64,000 nt of DNA, taken from NCBI GenBank assembly GCA_964406605.1, contig CAYOSF010000008.1, positions 124,001 through 188,000 on the forward strand, read 5' to 3'. Below, piece after piece: positions 58,347 to 64,000 of this stretch (position 1 is the stretch's first letter; every line of letters begins with the position of its first letter). The notes beneath the pieces were generated by a model. The model was not told the DNA's origin. It made no database searches and worked only from the letters and a program-made list of their open reading frames with translations. Origin of the DNA: CAYOSF01 sp964406605. GTDB taxonomy: Bacteria; Chloroflexota; Dehalococcoidia; DSTF01; RBG-16-68-14. The position numbers and the translations under genes were made by a program.

Positions 58347-60239
58347 GTGGAACTCGTCAACGTCAACAACGTGTCAAAGGACTACGGCTACCGGTCGGTA
58401 CTCACCGGCGTCTCATTCCGCGTCAATGCCGGCCGGAAGCTGGGGCTCATAGGCGCGAACGGTACCGGGAAGACATCGATCCTGCGCCTTATCACCGGTG
58501 AGGAGCCGCCGACAGGCGGGGTGATCACGAAGTCCCATGGCCTGCGCATCGGGTACGTCCCACAACAAGTGGAGTACGAGGACGCCCAGACGGTGCTGGC
58601 CTGTGCTCTTGCCGAGCACACCAAGGCACGTCGGGCCCTGCGTGAGCAGGAGGAGCACCTGGCCCGAGCGCCGGTGGGCGCCCTGCCCGAAGCGGAAGAG
58701 GCCTACGAGACAGCGCGAGAAGCATACGAGCGCGCAGGTGGCGACGGGCTCCCCCAGCGGGCAACTTCGATTCTCGACTCGCTCGGCCTCGCTGGGCGCG
58801 GCGATCAACTGGTGGGTTCGCTCTCCGGCGGGGAGAAGAACATCCTCTCACTCACTCAGGCCCTGCTTGCCGACCCCGACTTGCTCCTGCTGGATGAACC
58901 GGACAACCATCTGGACTTTGCTGGCCTCGCATGGCTCGAGAGGTTTCTCGCGAGCTTCAAAGGCTCCCTGCTTATCGTCTCGCACAATCGCTACCTGCTC
59001 GACCGCGTGGTCGACGGCATTCTGCACTTGGAGGGCGGTCGCATCCGTACCTACGTCGGCAACTACTCCGAATACCGCGCCACGATGCTTCGAGAGAAAC
59101 TGTCCCAACGCGCGGACTACATGGCGAATCAGAAGCGTCTCGCGCAGTTGGAGGCCCTCGTAAGACGCTTCGAAGAGATCGCGCGCCGCACCGGGGATGC
59201 GGCGTGGGGCAAGCGGCTCCGCGCCCGACGGTCCCAGTTGGAGCGTGAGAAGCGGCAGGCGGTCGAGAAGCCGGCGCCGGTGGATTCGGGCCTGCGGATG
59301 AGCATCACGGCGGAGGCCAGCCGGGCGGACATCGCCCTGCAGATCCGTGCATACACCAGATCGTTCGGTGAGCTGCATCTGTTCGGGGATGCCGACGCGG
59401 ACATCGCCTGCGGCGAGAGTGTGGCCCTTATCGGACCGAACGGCAGCGGCAAGACCACGCTCCTGCGCGATGTCATGGAGTACGGGGCGTGGGATCACCC
59501 TACGATTCGGGTCGGACCCAGCCTTCGCATCGGCTACTGCGCGCAGGAGCAAGAAGTGCTGGACGACGGGCGGTCGGTGCTGGATGAGCTGCTGGCGGAC
59601 GGCCTCGTCACCCGCCAGGGCGCGTTCAGCGTGCTCGCCCGGTTCTTATTCGGCCCGGACGATTGGGACAAACGCGTCGGTGACCTTTCAGGCGGCGAGC
59701 GCAACCGCCTCCAGCTCGCGAAGGTGTTGCTGCGCAAGCCGAACTTCCTCATTCTCGATGAGCCCACGAATCCCCTGGACATCCCCGCCCGGGAGGCCGT
59801 AGAGGAAGTACTGGCCGACTTCGAAGGGACCATCCTCATCGTTTCGCACGATCGCTACCTGCTGGACAAGGTTGCTGGCCGCGTGATCGAAGTGCGGGAT
59901 AGACAACTCGTGTCGTATCCCGGTAGCTTTTCCGAGTTCTGGCACGCCAGCCAGGCCCCCGGCCCGGAAACGGCCCGGGTCTCCACTCGCCGGCGTGCAC
60001 GGGAGCGCCAGAGGCCGCGCCGAACGGTCAGTCGCAAGGCGGCTCCCGCTGCTCCTCCCAGCGAACTGCAGACGAAGATCGCCGAGGCGGAACAAGAGAA
60101 GCTGGCACTCGAGAGACGCGTCGCGGAAGCGTTTACCCGGGGCGATCACCGCGAGGGCACCCGCGTGGCCAAGCAGTTGGAGCAGCACGCCGGAAGGCTT
60201 GAAGACATGTACGAGCGTTGGGCCGAAGAGGAAGGTTGA
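58347..60239 (+). CDS. ABC-F family ATP-binding protein
   Basis: The 630-residue protein has two ABC ATPase domains and no membrane part. The first has GLIGANGTGKTSILRLITGE, SLSGGEKNILSLTQALL and LLLLDEPDNHLDF. The second has ALIGPNGSGKTTLLRDVM, DLSGGERNRLQLAKVLL and LILDEPTNPLDIP. The linker in between (about residues 240-310) is charged and helical, like the P-site tRNA interaction motif of ABC-F proteins, and a coiled-coil C-terminus (ELQTKIAEAEQEKLALERRV) follows. ABC-F proteins act on ribosomes in translation or antibiotic protection. The GTG 58347 start has no good ribosome site; TAATTACC-type AT-rich sequence is just upstream. Confidence 0.88.
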   Translation: MELVNVNNVSKDYGYRSVLTGVSFRVNAGRKLGLIGANGTGKTSILRLITGEEPPTGGVITKSHGLRIGYVPQQVEYEDAQTVLACALAEHTKARRALREQEEHLARAPVGALPEAEEAYETAREAYERAGGDGLPQRATSILDSLGLAGRGDQLVGSLSGGEKNILSLTQALLADPDLLLLDEPDNHLDFAGLAWLERFLASFKGSLLIVSHNRYLLDRVVDGILHLEGGRIRTYVGNYSEYRATMLREKLSQRADYMANQKRLAQLEALVRRFEEIARRTGDAAWGKRLRARRSQLEREKRQAVEKPAPVDSGLRMSITAEASRADIALQIRAYTRSFGELHLFGDADADIACGESVALIGPNGSGKTTLLRDVMEYGAWDHPTIRVGPSLRIGYCAQEQEVLDDGRSVLDELLADGLVTRQGAFSVLARFLFGPDDWDKRVGDLSGGERNRLQLAKVLLRKPNFLILDEPTNPLDIPAREAVEEVLADFEGTILIVSHDRYLLDKVAGRVIEVRDRQLVSYPGSFSEFWHASQAPGPETARVSTRRRARERQRPRRTVSRKAAPAAPPSELQTKIAEAEQEKLALERRVAEAFTRGDHREGTRVAKQLEQHAGRLEDMYERWAEEEG

Positions 60240-60245
60240 GACTGA

Positions 60246-60959
60246 TCAGTCGAACGCCACCTTCAGCGTCTTCATGCTCTCGAAACGTCCGTGGGCGAGG
60301 ATCACGTGGTCCAGGACGTCCACGTCCAGCAGCTTGCCCGCCTCGATGGCCTGCCTGGTCATGGCGATGTCCTCCGCCGACGGCGCGGGGTCGCCCGAGG
60401 GGTGGTTGTGCACGAGGATGATGGAGGGAGCGTTCTGGCGGAGCGCCTCCCGGAACAGCTCGGCGATGCGGATGACGGCAGTGTGCACGCTGCCCCGATA
60501 GACCTCGGACACGCCGAGCACCTGGTTACGGGTGTTCAGGAGGAGCACGCGCATGTGCTCCTGATCGAGCAGTCCCATCTCGCCCTGGAGCAGGTTGGAG
60601 ACGTCCTCCGGGAAGCGAATGACGGCCCGCTCTTGCGGCTGCGTGGCGACCAGCCGCTTCCCCAGCTCGAGCGCCGCCTGCACCTGGGCGGCCTTGGCCT
60701 CGCCTAGACCGCGCTCCGCGCAGAGCTCCGAAAACCCTGTTCGGGCGAGGCCCACCAGGCCATCGAACCGGCCCAGCAGCCTCGAAGCCATCGCCAGGGC
60801 GCTCTCACGGGCGGCGCCGGTGCGCAGAAGGATCGCCAGCAGCTCCTGATTGGAGAGTGCGCCCGGCCCGGCGTCCCGTAGCCGCTCCCGCGGCCGGTCG
60901 CCGGAGGGCAGGTCGCGGATCCGTGCCTGATATGAGACGGCGGGGTCGGACTCAGCCAT
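60246..60959 (-). CDS. radC: RadC-family JAB/MPN-domain protein
   Basis: The 237-residue protein has an N-terminal helix-hairpin-helix part (LSNQELLAILLRTGAARESA, GFSELCAERGLGEAKAAQVQ) and a C-terminal JAMM domain with the metal motif HNHPSGDPAPSAED, plus VLDHVILAHGRFESMK. Despite the historical name, its role in DNA repair is unproven. Its start overlaps the end of the next gene upstream by eight bases (60952-60959), suggesting one transcript with the two envelope genes. Confidence 0.92.
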   Translation of the reverse strand: MAESDPAVSYQARIRDLPSGDRPRERLRDAGPGALSNQELLAILLRTGAARESALAMASRLLGRFDGLVGLARTGFSELCAERGLGEAKAAQVQAALELGKRLVATQPQERAVIRFPEDVSNLLQGEMGLLDQEHMRVLLLNTRNQVLGVSEVYRGSVHTAVIRIAELFREALRQNAPSIILVHNHPSGDPAPSAEDIAMTRQAIEAGKLLDVDVLDHVILAHGRFESMKTLKVAFD

Positions 60960-61407
60960 CCTCCTGCCTCCTTTCCTGGCCCGCGCGTTGCACCACCTCG
61001 ATCGCCTCCACCGTGCTGGTGTGGGGGTAATGGAGGACGCGCACCGTGTCGCCCAGGTCCACCTGCACGAACTCCTCCGGCTCGAGCCGGAAGACGTCTC
61101 TGCCCACGAAGATGTAGCTGTTACGGAAGAGGAAGAAGTCGGCTCGGCTCCAGCGACGCTCGACCAGGCCGGTGGTTTCCACAGGCTGAGCGAAGAGGTC
61201 GCGCACTGACTGCACTACCTGGTACGCGAGGAGCAGCGCCACCGAACCCACCAGCACGAGACCGACCACACGGCCGGCGCTGGTCCCCTCGTTCACTGTC
61301 TCGCGGGCAATGAAGACCAGCGCCACCAGCACGACCGCCAGGAACGGGGTGAAGAGCAGGGCGCTCCGGAGGACCGCCGCCCGGGCCGAGGAGCTTGTTG
61401 CTGGCAC
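60952..61407 (-). CDS. Hypothetical two-helix membrane protein
   Basis: The 151-residue product has two membrane helices (SALLFTPFLAVVLVALVFIA and VGLVLVGSVALLLAYQVVQS). A soluble beta-rich tail follows (ETTGLVERRWSRADFFLFRN, VFRLEPEEFVQVDLGDTVRV). I do not know a name for it. It overlaps radC and follows the LysM protein by 12 bases, so the three probably form an operon. Confidence 0.65.
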   Translation of the reverse strand: MPATSSSARAAVLRSALLFTPFLAVVLVALVFIARETVNEGTSAGRVVGLVLVGSVALLLAYQVVQSVRDLFAQPVETTGLVERRWSRADFFLFRNSYIFVGRDVFRLEPEEFVQVDLGDTVRVLHYPHTSTVEAIEVVQRAGQERRQEDG

Positions 61408-61419
61408 GGTTGGGCCTCG

Positions 61420-61953
61420 CTAGGGGAGCACGAGCGTCTGTCCCGGGGTGAGCGGGTCCTCGACGGAGGTCAGGCTGTCGCTCGCCGCGACGATCTGCGC
61501 CGCGTATTCGAATGGGTCAACCCCCGGGGGTGCGAACAACTCGGCAATCGCGATCAGGGTATCGCCTTCCTGCACGACGTACTGGCGGGGCTCGGTAGTC
61601 ACGGTCGCCACGGGCGTTCCAGTCACCGCCGTTGCGGGAGTCCTCGTGGTTGGGACTGGCGTCGATGGCGTGGGCGTCTCGACGACTTCGGTGACGATAG
61701 GCGTGGTGGTGGTATTGTATATGACGACCTCTTTGCCGTCGCCCGATCCCGGCGGTCTCACCAGCAGCCACAGGGCGATCGCGGTACCCACCAGCAACGC
61801 CAGGAGCGAGCCCCGATAGAGGTTGAAGGACGGCAGCGAACTGGCCGGGCTGAGGCACTCGGCGCACAGGTCGCCGCCGTGAACTTCACAGTACACCCGC
61901 GCGCAGCGGCGACACTGGCGGGTGGCCTCATTGGAACAGGCGTAGCATTCCAT
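61420..61953 (-). CDS. B-box-like zinc finger, membrane helix and LysM domain protein
   Basis: The 177-residue protein starts with a B-box-like zinc-binding stretch (MECYACSNEATRQCRRCARV then YCEVHGGDLCAEC). It has one membrane helix (GSLLALLVGTAIALWLLV), a Thr/Pro linker and a C-terminal LysM domain (RQYVVQEGDTLIAIAELFAP through TPGQTLVLP). The zinc part would face the cytosol and the LysM part the cell wall or periplasm. The linker is rich in TPT repeats, as in other surface proteins in this window. Confidence 0.75.
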   Translation of the reverse strand: MECYACSNEATRQCRRCARVYCEVHGGDLCAECLSPASSLPSFNLYRGSLLALLVGTAIALWLLVRPPGSGDGKEVVIYNTTTTPIVTEVVETPTPSTPVPTTRTPATAVTGTPVATVTTEPRQYVVQEGDTLIAIAELFAPPGVDPFEYAAQIVAASDSLTSVEDPLTPGQTLVLP

Positions 61954-62007
61954 CGGCGCAACTATATCAAGTTCGCGCGGCGACGGCCCAGCCGCGAACG
62001 CGGCTGC

Positions 62008-62649
62008 CTACTGGAGCTCGGCGGTGGCGCCGGCTTCCTCCAGCTTCTTCTTCACGTTCTCCGCTTCCTCCTTGCCGACATCCTCCTTGACGGCGACGGG
62101 AGCGGATTCCACCAGGTCTTTGGCTTCCTTCAGGCCCAGGGTGGTGACCTCGCGGACGGCCTTGATCACGTTGATCTTGTTGGCGCCGATGTCCTTGATG
62201 AGCACCGTGAACTCGGTCTTCTCCTCCTCGGCCTCTGCCGGGGCGGCCCCCGGGGCAGCGCCCGGCGCGCCGGCGGGGACTGCGGCGACGGCGACCGGAG
62301 CGGCGGCTGTTACGCCGAACTCTTCCTCGATGCGCTTGTTCAGGTCGCGCAGCTCCAGGACCGTCATCTCCTTGATGAGATCGAACGCCTGATCGATCTT
62401 ACTCATGCTCGACTTTCCTCCTCGTGCCGATTTCGGCTTCTTCTCTTTCTCAGCGGGGGCAGCCTTCTCCTCTTCCGGCTTCTGGGCTTCCGCCTCGGGC
62501 GTCTCGGCCTCCGCTTCTGGGGTCTCGGCTTCCGCTTCGGGTGCCTGGGTCTCCTGCTCGGGCGTCTCGGCTTCCGCTTCGGGCGCCTGGGTCTCCGGCT
62601 CGGGCGTCTCGGCCTCCGCTTCGGGCGTTTGGGTCTCCTCTTCGGCCAT
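62008..62649 (-). CDS. rplL: Ribosomal protein L7/L12 with an in-frame acidic repeat extension
   Basis: The C-terminal 132 residues (MSKIDQAFDLIKEMTVLELR to the end) are a complete, normal L7/L12, the multi-copy stalk protein that recruits translation factors. The dimer domain, Ala/Gly hinge and C-terminal domain (TEFTVLIKDIGANKINVIKA) are intact. Unusually the frame is open for a further 81 residues upstream, from ATG 62649, made of repeats such as TPEAEAETPE and then a Lys-rich end. Both starts have ribosome sites: GAAGGAG before ATG 62649, and GGAGGAAAG about eight bases before the internal ATG 62406. Two forms of L7/L12 may therefore be made. The upstream gene rplJ ends three bases away. 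Confidence 0.9.
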   Translation of the reverse strand: MAEEETQTPEAEAETPEPETQAPEAEAETPEQETQAPEAEAETPEAEAETPEAEAQKPEEEKAAPAEKEKKPKSARGGKSSMSKIDQAFDLIKEMTVLELRDLNKRIEEEFGVTAAAPVAVAAVPAGAPGAAPGAAPAEAEEEKTEFTVLIKDIGANKINVIKAVREVTTLGLKEAKDLVESAPVAVKEDVGKEEAENVKKKLEEAGATAELQ

Positions 62650-62652
62650 TGC

Positions 62653-63213
62653 TCATGCTCCTTCCAGTTGCTTGCTCCGGGCCTCCAGGAGGCCGGTGAA
62701 GGTGTACAGGCTATCGTTCAGGAGGCGGCCCGGCGGACTAGCGAGCAGGCTGCCCAGGAGCCAGGAGAGCCGCGCCACCGGCGCCTGGAGAGCCCCCGCT
62801 AGCTGGCCTGCCAGGACCGGCTTCGGTGGGAGGTCCGCAAGCTCCTGCAGGACGGCCAAGCTGAGAACCTGCCCGTCCATGACGCCCTTCCGCACGGCGA
62901 AGGCGTTGCGGGCGGAGCGCATGTACTGGGTGGCCGCCCGGGCGGGCGTGACGGCGTCGTCGTAGCCGAAGATGATGGCTGTGGGTCCCTCCGCCAGCTC
63001 CACCATCTCGGGCTGGCCCGCTGCCTGCGCCGCGCGCAGAAACAGCCTGTTCTTCACGACTCGGAGTTCCTGGCCAGCATCCCGGATGGCACGCCGAAGC
63101 TGGACCATCTCCGTCACCTTCAGACCCCGGAAGTCGGCCGCGATGGCGATGGTGCACCGTTGGATCCGGTCGCGAAGCTCCTCGACGGTTTCGATCTTCT
63201 TCTCGGTGGCCAT
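62653..63213 (-). CDS. rplJ: Ribosomal protein L10
   Basis: The 186-residue protein anchors the L7/L12 dimers to the large subunit. Conserved segments are AIAADFRGLKVTEMVQLRRA, LRVVKNRLFLRAAQAAGQPE and EGPTAIIFGYDDAVTPARAA, and the C-terminal helix SKQLEGA region that holds L7/L12. ATG 63213 has GGGAGGAC upstream. A structured leader of about 210 bases separates it from rplA, as in many bacteria. Confidence 0.93.
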   Translation of the reverse strand: MATEKKIETVEELRDRIQRCTIAIAADFRGLKVTEMVQLRRAIRDAGQELRVVKNRLFLRAAQAAGQPEMVELAEGPTAIIFGYDDAVTPARAATQYMRSARNAFAVRKGVMDGQVLSLAVLQELADLPPKPVLAGQLAGALQAPVARLSWLLGSLLASPPGRLLNDSLYTFTGLLEARSKQLEGA

Positions 63214-63424
63214 CTGTCCTCCCGAACGTGAGAACGCGCTCCGTCCTGCCGAAGACGGAGCGCGAGCCGGATGCACAACAACGCGGCGATCAGACCGCGT
63301 TCGTGGTTCGCTCGACCTGCCTCGGCGGGCGCATTTGCCTTAACTCCCGACGGGGCGGGAGACCCGCTGTCTTCAGCGATCGTATCGTGACAGAATAGGA
63401 AGCCGCGCGCAAGCGGCGGGCAGG
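63214..63424 (-). promoter_or_regulatory. Ribosomal protein L10 leader
   Basis: The rplA-rplJ gap reads, on the minus strand, GAAGACAGCGGG, then a hairpin of tctcccgccccgtcgggag type, then TTAAGGCAAATGCGC and CCGCCGAGG, which fit the known L10 leader core. A long hairpin follows (GCGCTCCGTC with GACGGAGCGC, 63236-63263) just before the rplJ ribosome site. In other bacteria L10-L12 binds this RNA and represses its own operon. The match is by eye. Confidence 0.65.
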
Positions 63425-64000
63425 TTATCCGGGGCTCAGCGCGAGGGTAGGCGTGAGGTCCAGCTTGATGCCGGGTCCCATCGTCGTCGTCAGGCTCATG
63501 CTGCGAACGAACTGGCCCTTGGCGCCGGAAGGCTTCGCCTTCACGACCTCCTGGACCAACGTGGCAAGGTTCTCCAGCAGCTTCTCCTCATCGAAGCTCA
63601 CCTTGCCGATGGGGACGTGGAGGATGGACGTGCGATCCAGGCGAAACTCCACCCGACCCTGGGTGGCGTCCCGCACGGCCTTGCCGATGTCCTCGCCGTC
63701 GACGACGGTGCCGGCGCGGGGGTTGGGCATGAGCCCTCGTGGGCCCAGGATCCGTCCCAGGCGGCCCACCTTGCCCATCAGCTCCCGCTGGGCGATCGCC
63801 GCATCGAAGTCGGTCCAGCCGCCTTCGATCCGCTTGACCAAGTCGTCGCTGCCCACGAACTCAGCGCCGGCTTCCTCCGCGGCCCGGGCGGGCTCGCCTT
63901 CGGCAAAGACCAGGACGCGCACTTTCTTTCCCAGACCGTGGGGCAGCAGGGCCGTGCCGCGGAGCTGCTGCTCCGCGTGGCGGGGGTCGAGCGTAGTGCG
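63425..64000 (-). CDS. rplA: Ribosomal protein L1 (5' end outside window)
   Basis: The visible 191 residues begin inside the protein with RTTLDPRHAEQQLRGTALLP and include LPHGLGKKVRVLVFAEGEPA, GRLGRILGPRGLMPNPRAGT and the C-terminal FVRSMSLTTTMGPGIKLDL. L1 binds 23S rRNA at the E site and often represses its own operon. The end carries an extra TPTLALSPG beyond the usual stop position; that wording resembles the widespread 'LTPTLSPSG' repeat translations, so a dispersed repeat may have extended the gene. The start codon lies beyond base 64000. Confidence 0.93.
   Translation of the reverse strand, partial: RTTLDPRHAEQQLRGTALLPHGLGKKVRVLVFAEGEPARAAEEAGAEFVGSDDLVKRIEGGWTDFDAAIAQRELMGKVGRLGRILGPRGLMPNPRAGTVVDGEDIGKAVRDATQGRVEFRLDRTSILHVPIGKVSFDEEKLLENLATLVQEVVKAKPSGAKGQFVRSMSLTTTMGPGIKLDLTPTLALSPG

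Noticed and set aside
1..64000. tRNA or rRNA genes
   Set aside because: I looked for the T-loop pattern ggttcga and for rRNA-like stretches in the gaps between genes and saw none.

Overview
The window is GC-rich chromosomal DNA whose gene content, zinc-ribbon/LysM membrane proteins, NorQ/NorD-type pair, rubrerythrin/GlpC-like/DUF3501 cluster and abundant PEPVEG-type dispersed repeats suggest a Chloroflexota-like bacterium. That placement is an inference from gene style; there is no rRNA gene to confirm it. Many genes have a TANNNT -10 box only 6-9 bases before the start codon, so leaderless transcripts look common. No tRNA, rRNA, CRISPR array or intact transposase was seen.

Layout. 1-5.2 kb: the 3' end of miaB, a zinc-ribbon/RDD membrane protein, a second, broken copy of the miaB 3' end, and a TIR-NB-ARC-TPR STAND protein that is a probable antiphage sensor/effector; an AhpD-like gene follows. 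5.2-7.2 kb: repeat-rich DNA around an NrtR-like regulator. 7.2-9.2 kb: a DtxR-family regulator with a palindromic operator, a membrane-anchored cupredoxin, and a probable structured small RNA. 9.2-15.9 kb: a minus-strand run with a NorD-like VWA protein, phosphoesterase, GIY-YIG protein, cyclophilin lipoprotein, NorQ-like AAA+ ATPase and coaE. 16-18.3 kb: small membrane proteins and a possible integrase relic. 18.4-28.4 kb: redox genes, including a NapH-like polyferredoxin, a PPOX-UbiA fusion, a sulfite-oxidase-like enzyme, a ferredoxin, dUTPase, aquaporin, rubrerythrin, a GlpC-like protein and DUF3501. 28.4-31.2 kb: folD with tandem repeats over its upstream region, then a compact restriction-modification pair with overlapping tails. 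31.3-44.9 kb: housekeeping and catabolic genes (amidohydrolase, DUF885, PLP enzyme, kinase-like protein, acpS-nnr, MBL lipoprotein, CDF transporter, flippase-like protein, DUF362). 45-52.3 kb: csrA, a broken gene, a PhzF-like gene, a beta-lactamase-like gene, larB/2H-like/larC, an NnrS-like gene and an ABM protein. 52.3-58.2 kb: a HAD phosphatase gene whose 5' part is repeated 5 kb away, bracketing a less GC-rich accessory block with an HTH protein of unknown function, strong divergent promoters with paired palindromes, and an alpha/beta-hydrolase-cyclase fusion. 58.3-64 kb: an ABC-F protein, radC, two envelope proteins, and the rplA-rplJ-rplL operon read leftward, with an L10 leader and an unusual acidic repeat extension on L7/L12.

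The strongest candidates for something undescribed are the HAD-bracketed block (53.1-57.7 kb), the miaB-tail-bracketed TIR-STAND cassette (0.4-4.7 kb), the small RNA near 8.75 kb, the L7/L12 extension, and the apparent ATC start codon of larB.
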